A DNA stretch of 64,000 nt. Origin: Micromonospora pattaloongensis. Its GTDB lineage: Bacteria > Actinomycetota > Actinomycetes > Mycobacteriales > Micromonosporaceae. The stretch's first letter is position 1; each line of letters opens with the position of its first letter. The stretch lies in NCBI RefSeq assembly GCF_900107255.1, contig NZ_FNPH01000001.1:1116001-1180000 (forward strand). The letters are read 5' to 3'. The notes under the pieces were generated by a model that was not told the DNA's origin, ran no database searches, and saw only the letters and a list, made by a program, of their open reading frames with translations. This document shows positions 45,946 through 55,417 of the stretch, one piece after another. The position numbers and the translations under genes are program-made.

Positions 45946-47211
45946 CTACCCTCCGGCGATCTCCTCGATCGGCTCATCCGACGTCCGGGGCACGGGCGCG
46001 ACCGCGACGGCCGGTTCCCCGATCAGCAGCCGCACCGCCTCGTGCACGTCGTCGGTGAGGTGGATCGAGCGGGACAGGTCACCGAACGGCGAGAGCGCCA
46101 GCAACGGGCGCAGCAGCGTCTCGATCGGCAGGGTCTGCGTCCAGAAGGCGCGGTCCAGGAAGACGTACGCCCCGCTCGCGCCGTCCGTACCGTAGAAGGT
46201 TTTCGTCGCCGCCTGGAAGACCTCCTGCACCGTCCCCGCGCGGCCGGCCGCGAAGACGATGCCGCCGCGGGCGAGCCGCAGGATCGTGTCCTCGCGGATG
46301 GCGTTGGAGAAGTACTTGGCGATCCGGCCGGCGAACAGGTTGGCCGGCTCGTGCCCGTACAGCCAGGTCGGGATCGCCAGCCCGCCCCGACGCGCCCAGC
46401 CGTCGGGCGCGTCCGTCGCCTCCGGCGCCGGGCCGAAACGCGCCCGCACCTCCAACGCGGCGGCGGTGTACGGATCGTGATCGGCGAAGTTCGGGGCGGT
46501 GGCCAGCAGATCGATCGCCAGCGTGAGGTCGTCGGCCGAGCGGGTCGCCAGGTACGCCCCGAGGTTCGCCGCCTCCATCACGCCGGGACCGCCGCCCGTG
46601 ACCACCAGCCGACCGGCGCGGGCCAGCTCCCAGCCGAGCGTCGCGGCCAGCCGGTACGCGGCGGTGCCGCGCGCCACCGCGTGCCCGCCCATCACCCCGA
46701 CCACCGACGCCGCGCCGTGCCGCGCCAGCCACGCGTCCGTGACGTCGGCGAGCGCGTTGTCGATCGCGTGGTCGTGCATCCGCTGCGCGAGCGCCTCCCG
46801 CACCTCCGGCAGCGCCCCACCGTGCGCGCGGAAGTGCTCGTAGACCACGGCGTCGTACATGGTGGCGAACCCGCCGGTCTCGAAGCCGGCCGTGAGGTCC
46901 TCCGCGGTGTAGAGCCGCGGCGGATGGGTCGGGTACGGCAGCGCGGTGAACGCGGGCACCACGTGCGCGCCGCGGCGGACCAGCTCCGCCTCCGCCTCGG
47001 TCGAGCTGAAGCGGCAGCCCAGGAAGAACGTGTCGGTGACGTCGACGGCGGACAGGTCCGGCACCGGGTCGACGTCGAGAGGCAGCCCCTGCACGGTCAG
47101 CCCGGCGAGTGTCCCGGTGCGCAGGTGGCGGTCGAACTCGGCTCGGGACTCCACCTCGTGCGGGGTGGTGTCGTGCGGCTCGAAGAGATCTGCGGGGGGT
47201 GGCGTCGGCAC
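45946..47211 (-). CDS. LOG-like Rossmann-fold nucleotide-binding protein with degenerate motif
   Basis: 421 residues. GTG 47211 has GGAGGAG 9 nt upstream; the 24-residue extension is rejected. An N-terminal region of about 170 residues (DTFFLGCRFSSTEAEAELVRRGAHVVPAF) precedes the Rossmann part with VVGVMGGHAV, RLVVTGGGPGVMEAANLGAY and, at the usual PGGxGTxxE site, AGRAGTVQE. In LOG cytokinin-riboside hydrolases the intact motif is catalytic, so this large variant may have changed chemistry or bind nucleotide without hydrolysis. Actinobacterial genomes carry similar long forms; function unknown. Confidence 0.78.
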   Translation of the reverse strand: MPTPPPADLFEPHDTTPHEVESRAEFDRHLRTGTLAGLTVQGLPLDVDPVPDLSAVDVTDTFFLGCRFSSTEAEAELVRRGAHVVPAFTALPYPTHPPRLYTAEDLTAGFETGGFATMYDAVVYEHFRAHGGALPEVREALAQRMHDHAIDNALADVTDAWLARHGAASVVGVMGGHAVARGTAAYRLAATLGWELARAGRLVVTGGGPGVMEAANLGAYLATRSADDLTLAIDLLATAPNFADHDPYTAAALEVRARFGPAPEATDAPDGWARRGGLAIPTWLYGHEPANLFAGRIAKYFSNAIREDTILRLARGGIVFAAGRAGTVQEVFQAATKTFYGTDGASGAYVFLDRAFWTQTLPIETLLRPLLALSPFGDLSRSIHLTDDVHEAVRLLIGEPAVAVAPVPRTSDEPIEEIAGG

Positions 47212-47426
47212 AAGGTCATTCTCCTCCGCCGCCGCCACCGGCGCAGGTCCACCGACGCGGGAAAGCCCGGCGGCCTGCGCCACCGGGCTCCCATCACCGG
47301 GTCCTGGGGAGGCTCCGGACCTCTATTTGTAGTCCAGTCGAGTGGAGCGCACACCCGCCGCTCGCGTGACGAATCCCTCAGCCGTTCAGTCACCGTGCAC
47401 CGGCCGTTCCGGGTTGAATGGGCCGA

Positions 47427-47855
47427 ATGCAGAACCTGTTGCCCGAACCGCCGGCCACGCTGCTGCCCGGCAACGAAGAGGCCGACGCGGCGCTCGCCGC
47501 GGCCGCGCAGGTGAACACCGATGACGCGTACGCGGAGGTGGCGGCCCGGTTCCCGACCTACAGCGCGGCCTGGGCCACGCTCGCGGAGCGCGCGTTCGCC
47601 GAGGACCGGACCGTCACCGCGTACGCCTACGCGCGTACCGGGTATCACCGCGGACTCGACCAGCTGCGTCGCGCCGGCTGGAAGGGGCACGGGCCGGTCC
47701 CGTGGGCCCACCGCCCCAACCGTGGTTTCCTGCGCTGCCTGCACCTGCTCTCCCGCGCGGCGGGCGAGATCGGCGAGTCCGACGAGGCGGCGCGGTGCGC
47801 CCAGTTCCTGCGGGACTGTGACCCGGCCGCCGGCGACGCCCTGGCCGGCTCCTGA
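47427..47855 (+). CDS. DUF3151 family protein
   Basis: 142 residues from ATG 47427 (QNLLPEPPATLLPGNEEAD); an in-frame ATG at 47418 would add three residues. It is soluble and helical, with tetratricopeptide-like character: AYAEVAARFPTYSAAWATLAERAF, TAYAYARTGYHRGLDQLRRAGWKGHGPVPW, RCLHLLSRAAGEIGE. DUF3151 is an actinobacterial core family usually near fba and purA, as here. Function unknown. Ends at a long hairpin shared with the convergent ATPase gene. Confidence 0.88.
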   Translation: MQNLLPEPPATLLPGNEEADAALAAAAQVNTDDAYAEVAARFPTYSAAWATLAERAFAEDRTVTAYAYARTGYHRGLDQLRRAGWKGHGPVPWAHRPNRGFLRCLHLLSRAAGEIGESDEAARCAQFLRDCDPAAGDALAGS

Positions 47856-47857
47856 GG

Positions 47858-47918
47858 CTGTGACGGCCGACGGCGGTACCGGATCCCCCGGGTCACCGCC
47901 GTCGGCGGCGCGTCACAG
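47858..47918. terminator. Long bidirectional hairpin
   Basis: CTGTGACG (47858-47865) plus GCCGACGGCGGT (47866-47877) pair with ACCGCCGTCGGC (47895-47906) and CGTCACAG (47911-47918): 20 pairs with a four-base bulge and a 17-nt loop. The right arm includes the stop of the minus-strand ATPase gene. Confidence 0.7.
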
Positions 47919-50042
47919 GCCTTCCGCCACCGCTGCGGCGATCTTGAGCCACGCGTCCCGCGTGCCGGACGAGAGCTGCGCGTAGCGGATCGGCTCACCG
48001 GCGTCGATGAGCCGCTCGTACGGCGCGAGCAGCACCGCCCTGGTCCGGGCCGCGAAATGCTGTTGGATGGGCGGAAGGTCGATCTCCCGCCGCGACGGCG
48101 GCATCGACACCACCGTGACCGCCTGCCGGACCAGCCGCTGCCGGCCGGTCTGCTCGAGGTGGTCGAGCATCCGCGCCGCCGTCTCGGCCGAGTCGTTCCG
48201 GGCCGACATCGTGACCACGAGTTGGTCGGTGGCGTCGATGGCGGCCTGCCAGTTCTGCGCCCGCACGTTGTTACCGGTGTCCACGAAGATCAACTTGTAG
48301 AACCGGCTCACGACCTCGCGGATCTCGGCGAACGCGGTCGCGGTCAGCATCTCGCCGGCGGTGGCGGACTCGTCGGAGGCGAGCACGTCGAACATGCCCT
48401 CGCCCTGCGAGCGCACGTACTGCGACAGGTCGCCCACCCGCCCCTGCGCGCCCTGGAACTGGTACAGGTCCCGGAGCATGTCGCGGACCGTACGCGAGTG
48501 GAAGTCCTGCTGTGCCCGCATCCCCAGTGTGCCCTGGGTCTCGTTGTTGTCCCAGGCCAGCACGTAACCGCCGCGCTTCTGCCCGAACGTCATCGCCAGC
48601 AGCAGGATCGCCACGGTCTTGCCGGCGCCGCCCTTGGGGTTCACCACGGTGACCTGACGCAGCCCGCCGAAGTTGCGGCGGACCATCTCGATGTCGCGCT
48701 TGATCTCCTGCTCGTGCCGACCGGGCGGAAGCTTGACCAGCCCGAGCGTGCTCTTGTTGAGCGCGGCGCGGACGCCCATCGTGGCCACTGGCTCGGCCGG
48801 CCGTGCCGCGCGACGCCGCGCGAAGTCCTCGGCCGTCGGCACGAACGACTCCGGCGTCCAGACCGGCTCGGTGTACGCCGCGGGCGGCACGGAGTAGACG
48901 CCGGGGGCGCCGTTCGGCCGGACCTCCGTCACGCCGGGATGGGTCTCCGCCCCGGGCTGCGGAGCGGCGGCCTGCGGCGGCAGTGGGTCGGCCTCCTGTC
49001 CCGGATGGCTCGGGCCGGGATGCGGCGAGGCGGGATGCGTGGGCCCCGGATGCTGCGGACCGGGGCGGGTCGGACCGGGTGGCGTCGGCGCCGGGTGCGT
49101 CGGCCCGGGTGTCGGTGACACCGGATGGGCCGGCCCCGGGTACGGCGACGCGGGATGGGTGGGCCTGGTGGGCGGGGCCGCGGCCGGCGACCCCCACTCC
49201 TCCGGGGCAGGCTGTGCCAGCGGCGGCGCGACGGCCTGCGGCGGGGCCGGCTCCCGCGTTCCGACCTCGTGCTGCGGCGGCGACATCGGGTCGCCGGCCA
49301 CCGGGGGGCGGGCCTGGCCGCGCGCGGGCGCGGGGTTCGGGGCGGGCTGCGGCGGGGCGGGGCGCTGCGGCGGCTGCGCCCAGGGCGACGTCGGGGCGTG
49401 CGGCGGCTCCGGGCCGTCGGCCGCGACGCCCGGCGTCGGCGGCGTCTCCTGCGGCGGTGCCGCGGCGGCCGGCGGCGTATCGGCGGCGGGGGTGGCCGTC
49501 CGGGGTTGTGCGGTGTCCCCCGTGACGGGGTCGGCGGACAGGCGGTCGGCCGGCCCGGCGCGGCCGGGCACCGGCCGCGGGGGCCCACCGTGGACGGGCG
49601 CGTCGTGCGGCGGCATCGGCCCGGGACCGACCTGGAACGGAACGTCCAACGTGAACGGCTGGTCGAGCCCGACCGGCCGCTCCGGCGGACGCGGCGCCGC
49701 AACCGGGCCGGGGGCTCCCGTGACCACCGGCCAGGCGCGGGTCGGCGGATCGGCGACGGCCGGCTCACCGGGGCGCGGGCCGGTCGGATGCGGGACGGCC
49801 GCCTGCTCACCGGGGCGCGGCGCGGACACCGCCGGCTCGTCCGGGCGCGGGGTGGGCGCGGTCGGTGGCCCGGCGACCGGCTGCGGGGGAGCGGGGCGTG
49901 GCGGCGCGGCGGGTGGGTACCCGGTCTCGTCGCGGCGGTCGGCGACGACCTCGTCGGGGGGCCAGAACGGCTCGACGTCCGGCGTCGGTTGCGGCCGGCC
50001 CTGCCCCGGCACGTAGACCTGATCTCCGTAGTCGTCCACCAC
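47913..50042 (-). CDS. MinD/ParA-type ATPase with long proline-rich N-terminus (EspI-like)
   Basis: 709 residues from GTG 50042, after GGGAGG. The first 380 residues are Pro/Ala/Gly-rich with PGPTHPASP-type repeats. A conserved linker (YTEPVWTPESFVPTAEDFARRRAA) leads to the ATPase domain: deviant Walker A KGGAGKT (470-476), LAWDNNETQGTLGMR, VDTGNN and TMSARNDSAETAARMLDHL. The architecture matches EspI (Rv3876) of mycobacterial ESX-1 and similar Streptomyces proteins. No ESX genes are nearby. The protein may regulate a secretion or partition machine encoded elsewhere. Confidence 0.82.
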   Translation of the reverse strand: MVDDYGDQVYVPGQGRPQPTPDVEPFWPPDEVVADRRDETGYPPAAPPRPAPPQPVAGPPTAPTPRPDEPAVSAPRPGEQAAVPHPTGPRPGEPAVADPPTRAWPVVTGAPGPVAAPRPPERPVGLDQPFTLDVPFQVGPGPMPPHDAPVHGGPPRPVPGRAGPADRLSADPVTGDTAQPRTATPAADTPPAAAAPPQETPPTPGVAADGPEPPHAPTSPWAQPPQRPAPPQPAPNPAPARGQARPPVAGDPMSPPQHEVGTREPAPPQAVAPPLAQPAPEEWGSPAAAPPTRPTHPASPYPGPAHPVSPTPGPTHPAPTPPGPTRPGPQHPGPTHPASPHPGPSHPGQEADPLPPQAAAPQPGAETHPGVTEVRPNGAPGVYSVPPAAYTEPVWTPESFVPTAEDFARRRAARPAEPVATMGVRAALNKSTLGLVKLPPGRHEQEIKRDIEMVRRNFGGLRQVTVVNPKGGAGKTVAILLLAMTFGQKRGGYVLAWDNNETQGTLGMRAQQDFHSRTVRDMLRDLYQFQGAQGRVGDLSQYVRSQGEGMFDVLASDESATAGEMLTATAFAEIREVVSRFYKLIFVDTGNNVRAQNWQAAIDATDQLVVTMSARNDSAETAARMLDHLEQTGRQRLVRQAVTVVSMPPSRREIDLPPIQQHFAARTRAVLLAPYERLIDAGEPIRYAQLSSGTRDAWLKIAAAVAEGL

Positions 50043-50106
50043 GTCTACCTCCCGTCGTTCCCGCCCCGAGGATATGCACCACGGTCCCGCCCCGCTGCCG
50101 GAGCGG

Positions 50107-51084
50107 TCAGCCGGCGTACACCCCCCAGGCGCCCGGCTCGACCCACCACGACCGCTTTCGGGTCAGCGTGCCGGCGACCCCGTCGTCGAGGAACGGCAGT
50201 TCCCCGTCCCGCGGCGTGACCGCGACCGCCCGGCCGCGGGCGCGCCGGACCTCGATCCGGGTCCGCGGCTTCCGCAACGGCGACTTGACCACCACCGGAA
50301 CCGCGATCGCCACCTCGATGACCGCGTCCGCCGGGTCCGGGCCGGCCAGCAGCGGCAGCCCGTCGAGCGTCGCGTACCCGCCCGCGTTGCCGATCGCGCA
50401 GGCCAGCACCGGGTCCTCGCCGTTGCTCAGCACGGCGTCGTCCACCTCGACGCGTCCGCGCCACGTCAGCGGCCGCCCCGCCTCGTCGGCGCCGCCGAGC
50501 AGCGCGCCGTCCAGGGTGACCGAGCCGCCGTCGGTGCGGAGCAGGTCGAGCCGGCGTACCCGGCCGTCCAGCGCCGCCGCAGCGACCGCGGCCGGCTCGC
50601 GGGGCAGGCCGAGCTGGGCGGCGAGGTCGCGCTGCGCGCCGGCACGGGCCGGATCGAGCGGGAGTACGCCGATCGGGGGAAGATCGGGCACGGTGCGGTT
50701 GTCGGCGAGGTCGGCGGGACGACGGCTCGGCGGTGGCGCGTACCGCCGGACCAGCCGGCGCAGCACGGCGCGCAACTGTCCGTCCGTGGCCGCGGCCACG
50801 ATCAGCCGGGTCTTGCCGTCCTGATCCGGCCAGGTGAGGCCGTCGGGGCGGGGCGGCCCGTCGAGGCGGGCGAGCACGGCGTCGATCTCGGCGTCGGAGT
50901 GCGCGGTGACGGTCTCGACCCGGGCCCCGGCGGCGGTGAGCGCATCCGCGCAGCGCAGCACCGGCACCCGGGGAGCGTCGCCGCAGCGGTCGCTCTCACC
51001 CTCCGTGCAGGATCCGCAGCACGCGTCGCCACCGCCGCCGGGCCCGGCACCGGTGCCGAGCGTGAGCAGCACCACGTCGTACAC
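50107..51084 (-). CDS. Degenerate diacylglycerol-kinase-like protein with N-terminal Cys cluster
   Basis: 325 residues. GTG 51084 has GGGAGG 8 nt upstream; the longer frame is rejected. The order of elements follows DAGK/YegS folds: an opening strand VYDVVLLTLG, GARVETVTAHSDAEIDAVLARL, LIVAAATDGQLRAVLRRL where GGDGT would be, IGVLPLDPARAGAQRDLAAQLGLP where GTxNDLAR would be, then VRRLDLLRTDGG and an AIGNAGGYATL strand. The catalytic glycines and aspartate are changed, so kinase activity is doubtful. Five cysteines (CCGSC, DRC, LRC) sit after the first strand. Divergent from purA. Confidence 0.6.
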   Translation of the reverse strand: MYDVVLLTLGTGAGPGGGGDACCGSCTEGESDRCGDAPRVPVLRCADALTAAGARVETVTAHSDAEIDAVLARLDGPPRPDGLTWPDQDGKTRLIVAAATDGQLRAVLRRLVRRYAPPPSRRPADLADNRTVPDLPPIGVLPLDPARAGAQRDLAAQLGLPREPAAVAAAALDGRVRRLDLLRTDGGSVTLDGALLGGADEAGRPLTWRGRVEVDDAVLSNGEDPVLACAIGNAGGYATLDGLPLLAGPDPADAVIEVAIAVPVVVKSPLRKPRTRIEVRRARGRAVAVTPRDGELPFLDDGVAGTLTRKRSWWVEPGAWGVYAG

Positions 51085-51142
51085 CGTTTTGGCCTCCCGC
51101 CGATCCGCACGGCCCTGACTGGAGGCCGTCACCTCTTGTTAG

Positions 51143-52498
<1,356 letters not shown>

Positions 52499-52533
52499 CC
52501 CCCTCCCCCTTCCCCCTCCCCGAGTCTGCGCGT

Positions 52534-52590
52534 TGATCAAGGGAACGGCAGCAGGAATGCCCACGTTCCGTGCTGCCGTTCCCTTGATCA
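52534..52590. repeat. Palindromic element B (20-bp arms), between purA and the DUF559-like gene
   Basis: TGATCAAGGGAACGGCAGCA (52534-52553) pairs perfectly with 52571-52590. The 17-nt loop continues the hairpin with GGAA/TTCC. A diverged copy of the whole element lies on the other side of the next gene (53614-53684). It may also terminate purA. Confidence 0.8.
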
Positions 52591-52608
52591 CCTGAGGGCT
52601 CCGGGGGG

Positions 52609-52652
52609 TTATCCACAGGGGTGGGGGAGGGTGTGGGGCTGAGTTATCCCCA
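52609..52652. promoter_or_regulatory. DnaA-box-like pair upstream of the DUF559-like gene
   Basis: TTATCCACA (52609-52617) matches the DnaA consensus TTATNCACA exactly. TTATCCCCA (52644-52652) differs by one base. They lie 35 bp apart, 40-85 bp before the start of the gene. Confidence 0.45.
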
Positions 52653-52693
52653 GGGGTTACATCGATCTCTCGCGGTCGCCCAGGGTGGCAGCC

Positions 52694-53623
52694 GTGGACG
52701 CACAGACGCTCATTCGTGGGGTGGCGGCGGGCCAGGACGGCGTGGTGACGCTGGCGCAGGCGCGCGACGCCGGGTTGCGCAAGAACGAGGTGGATTCACT
52801 CTGCCGTTCGGGCCGATGGCGACGGCTCGCGCTGGGCACGTACCTGGTCGACGCGCACCTCGTTCCGGACGTGCCGAGACGGGCCCGGATCCGTGCCGCC
52901 GTCACGTCACTCGGCCCGCGGGCCGTCGCGGTGCTCGACACCGCGGCCGAGCTGTACGGAATCGCGGGCCTGCGGCCCACCCCGGAGATCCACGTCTCGG
53001 TTCCCGTCGACGAACCGCGGGGGCAGCGCTTCCGTGACCCCTCGGTCGTCGTTCATCAGCTGACCCTGCAGCGGAGCGCGATCGCGGTCGCCTCCGGGAT
53101 TCCGGCGACCACGCCGGTGAGGACCGTTGCCGACGTCATCCTCCGCGCGGACCGGCTGACGGCTGTGTCGGCGATCGACTCGGCGCTCAACTCACAGCTG
53201 CTGGCCGTAGACGATCTTGCGGTCGTGGCCGGGTTGATCGGCGGGCGGAGGGGGGCGGTCGCGGCGCGTGGCTTTCTGACCGAGGCGGATCCCCGCGCGC
53301 AGTCCCCGCTCGAGACGCGCGTGCGGTTGCGCTGCGCCGACGGGAGGGTGCCGCCGGACACGCTGCAGCATGAGATACGCGATGAGGACGGCTACCTACT
53401 CGGGATCGGCGACCTCGCGTGGCTGCGTGCACGAATCGTCGGGGAGGCGGACGGCAGAGGGCCGCACAGCGGCCCGGAAGCCCTCTACCAGGACCGCCGC
53501 CGCCAGAACCGCCTCGTCAACGCCGGCTGGTCGGTACTCCGCTTCACCTGGTCCGACACTCTGCGCCCCGACTACATCCCCTACGCCGTCCGCGCCGCGC
53601 TCGCCGCGGCACACTCCCGTTGA
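52694..53623 (+). CDS. AbiEi-like HTH domain fused to DUF559 (Vsr-like) nuclease-fold domain
   Basis: 309 residues from GTG 52694, with AGGGTGG 5 nt upstream (GTG 52685 is an alternative). The N-terminal part (VAAGQDGVVTLAQARDAGLRKNEVDSLCRSGRWRRLALGTYLV) is the winged helix of AbiEi-type antitoxins. The C-terminal part (SPLETRVRLRCADG, GIGDLAWLRARIVGEADG, QNRLVNAGWSVLRFTWSDTL) follows the DUF559/Vsr-like PD-(D/E)XK pattern, with conserved Asp and Glu-x-Asp. No AbiEii toxin gene is adjacent. Such solitary genes are common in actinobacteria and their role is unknown. The stop codon lies inside palindrome C. Confidence 0.75.
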   Translation: MDAQTLIRGVAAGQDGVVTLAQARDAGLRKNEVDSLCRSGRWRRLALGTYLVDAHLVPDVPRRARIRAAVTSLGPRAVAVLDTAAELYGIAGLRPTPEIHVSVPVDEPRGQRFRDPSVVVHQLTLQRSAIAVASGIPATTPVRTVADVILRADRLTAVSAIDSALNSQLLAVDDLAVVAGLIGGRRGAVAARGFLTEADPRAQSPLETRVRLRCADGRVPPDTLQHEIRDEDGYLLGIGDLAWLRARIVGEADGRGPHSGPEALYQDRRRQNRLVNAGWSVLRFTWSDTLRPDYIPYAVRAALAAAHSR

Positions 53624-53684
53624 TCAAGGGGATGGCAGCGTCGGGAGTCCCCAATTCTGCTGCTGGCCCCTTGATCAACGGGAG
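53614..53684. repeat. Palindromic element C (18-bp arms), after the DUF559-like gene
   Basis: CTCCCGTTGATCAAGGGG (53614-53631) pairs perfectly with 53667-53684. It contains the stop codon of the preceding gene. From TTGATCAAGGG to CCCTTGATCA it aligns along its length with element B, with scattered differences, so the two are diverged copies. Confidence 0.8.
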
Positions 53685-53700
53685 GAGCTGGGGGCGTCGG

Positions 53701-53706
53701 TAGGAT
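53701..53706 (+). promoter_or_regulatory. purD -10 box, leaderless start
   Basis: TAGGAT fits TANNNT and lies 8 nt before GTG 53715, so transcription probably starts at the start codon. Confidence 0.5.
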
Positions 53707-53714
53707 CGGGGATC

Positions 53715-54962
53715 GTGCGCGTACTTCTGATCGGGGGTGGCGGGCGCGAGCACGCGCTCGCCCTCGGCCTCGCCGCCGACCCCGCCGTCGAGCATCTGAT
53801 CGCCGCGCCCGGCAACCCGGGCATCGCCGCCGTCGCCGAGCTGCGTCCGGTGGACCCGAACGACCCCGAGGCCGTCGCGGCGCTCGCCGTCGAGACCGCA
53901 GCCGACCTGGTCGTGATCGGACCGGAGGCGCCGCTGGTCGCCGGGGTCGCCGACGCGGTACGCGCGGCCGGGGTCGCCTGCTTCGGGCCGAGCGGCGCGG
54001 CGGCGCGGCTGGAGGGTTCGAAGGCGTTCGCCAAGGAGATCATGACCGCGGCCAAGGTGCCCACCGCGCGCGCGTACACCTGCCGCACGCCCGAGGAGGC
54101 GGCGACGGCGCTGGACGACTTCGGTCCGCCGTACGTGGTGAAGAACGACGGGCTCGCCGCCGGTAAGGGCGTGGTGGTGACCGGGGACCGCGCCGCCGCG
54201 CTCGCGCACGCGCAGCAGTGCGGCCAGGTGGTGATCGAGGAGTTCCTCGACGGGCCCGAGGTGTCGCTCTTCGTCGTGACCGACGGTGAGGCGGCGGTGC
54301 CGCTGCTCCCGGCGCAGGACTTCAAGCGCGTCGGCGACGGGGACACCGGCCCGAACACCGGCGGGATGGGGGCGTACGCGCCGCTGCCGTGGGCGCCGGC
54401 CGGGCTTGTCGACGACGTGATGGCGACGGTGGTGCACCCGACGCTGGCCGAGATGCGTCAGCGCGGGATCCCGTTCGTCGGCCTGCTCTACGTCGGGCTC
54501 GCGATCACCGCCGCCGGCCCGAAGGTGATCGAGTTCAACGCCCGGTTCGGCGACCCGGAGACGCAGGTGGTGCTGGCGCTCCTGGAGACGCCGCTCGCCG
54601 GGCTGCTGAACGCGGCCGCGACCGGCACGCTCGCCGCGCACCCGCCGTTGCGCTGGCGTCCCGGGGCCGGCGTGACCGTGGTCGTGGCGTCCGCCGGCTA
54701 CCCGGCCAGCCCCCGCAGCGGTGACGTGATCACCGGCGGGGAGTCCGCCGGCATCATCCACGCCGGCACGCGGCGCGGCCCGGACGGCGAGCTGCTCTCG
54801 GCCGGTGGGCGGGTGCTGTGCGCGACCGCGGTGGCTGCCGACCTCGGCGCGGCGCGCGCGGCGGCGTACGCCCTGGTCGACGGCGTGCGGCTGGAGGGTT
54901 CGCACCACCGGCGCGACATCGCGCTCGCGGCGCTGGAGGGGCGCGTCCGGGTCCCGCGTTAG
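53715..54962 (+). CDS. purD: Phosphoribosylamine-glycine ligase
   Basis: 415 residues from GTG 53715 (RVLLIGGGGREHALALGL). ATP-grasp features: YVVKNDGLAAGKGVVV, VVIEEFLDGPEVSLFVVTDG, the phosphate-site PNTGGMGAYAPLP and IEFNARFGDPETQVVL. It makes glycinamide ribonucleotide in purine synthesis. It is probably leaderless. It follows the palindrome C, so it is likely transcribed separately from purA. Confidence 0.97.
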   Translation: MRVLLIGGGGREHALALGLAADPAVEHLIAAPGNPGIAAVAELRPVDPNDPEAVAALAVETAADLVVIGPEAPLVAGVADAVRAAGVACFGPSGAAARLEGSKAFAKEIMTAAKVPTARAYTCRTPEEAATALDDFGPPYVVKNDGLAAGKGVVVTGDRAAALAHAQQCGQVVIEEFLDGPEVSLFVVTDGEAAVPLLPAQDFKRVGDGDTGPNTGGMGAYAPLPWAPAGLVDDVMATVVHPTLAEMRQRGIPFVGLLYVGLAITAAGPKVIEFNARFGDPETQVVLALLETPLAGLLNAAATGTLAAHPPLRWRPGAGVTVVVASAGYPASPRSGDVITGGESAGIIHAGTRRGPDGELLSAGGRVLCATAVAADLGAARAAAYALVDGVRLEGSHHRRDIALAALEGRVRVPR

Positions 54963-54980
54963 GCGACGCCGCCCCGGCGT

Positions 54981-55010
54981 GGGCCCCCGCGGGGCAACGC
55001 GTGGGGGTCC
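54981..55010. terminator. Weak hairpin between purD and the DUF2267 gene
   Basis: GGGCCCCCGCG (54981-54991) can pair, with one bulge, with CGCGTGGGGGTCC (54998-55010). Convergent placement supports a terminator role. Confidence 0.4.
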
Positions 55011-55036
55011 GCCGGCCGCGGGAGCGGGACCCGTCG

Positions 55037-55417
55037 CTACCGCACCGGCACCGGGGCGAGCTCGTGGAACTCCTGCGGCAACTGCGCCATCACGTCCTCG
55101 AACTCCCCGGCCGTGACCGCGCTGCGCGCCGTCGTCAGCACTGCGCGCACCCCGTCGGTGACCTGCTCGGCGTCGAGCCCGCTGCGCTGCCACACACGGT
55201 TGAGGAACTCGTCGACGTCGAACTGTTCGGCCACCACCTGCCGCTTCGTCAGGGGCTCGTGCAACGGCTTGGGCAGTTGGGCCGCGAGGTCGCGGGCCTC
55301 GTCGCCGGGGATCCGTTCAGCAAGGGTCTGCAGCGTCGTGTACGAGAGGACCTCCGCCTGCTCGTACGGCAGTTTCGTCCGCCGGGCGACGGTGTCGACA
55401 AACTTGTCGTACTTCAC
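55037..55417 (-). CDS. DUF2267 family protein
   Basis: 126 residues. GTG 55417 has GAAGGAGG 8 nt upstream. Two similar helical halves each of about 60 residues are typical of DUF2267: YDKFVDTVARRTKLPYEQAEVLSYTTLQTLAERIPGDEARDLAAQLPKPL and VDEFLNRVWQRSGLDAEQVTDGVRAVLTTARSAVTAGEFEDVMAQLPQEF are the halves, here only quoted by their limits (residues 1-60 and 65-120). Family function unknown. Divergent from the DUF2795 gene, a combination often seen near stress genes. Confidence 0.85.
   Translation of the reverse strand: MKYDKFVDTVARRTKLPYEQAEVLSYTTLQTLAERIPGDEARDLAAQLPKPLHEPLTKRQVVAEQFDVDEFLNRVWQRSGLDAEQVTDGVRAVLTTARSAVTAGEFEDVMAQLPQEFHELAPVPVR

Noticed and set aside
52609-52652. Chromosome origin, because of the DnaA boxes
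   Set aside because: Only two boxes, no dnaA/dnaN/gyr genes and no AT-rich unwinding region.
52694-53623. A complete AbiE toxin-antitoxin system
   Set aside because: Only the AbiEi-like HTH is present, fused to a nuclease-fold domain; no AbiEii nucleotidyltransferase gene adjoins it.
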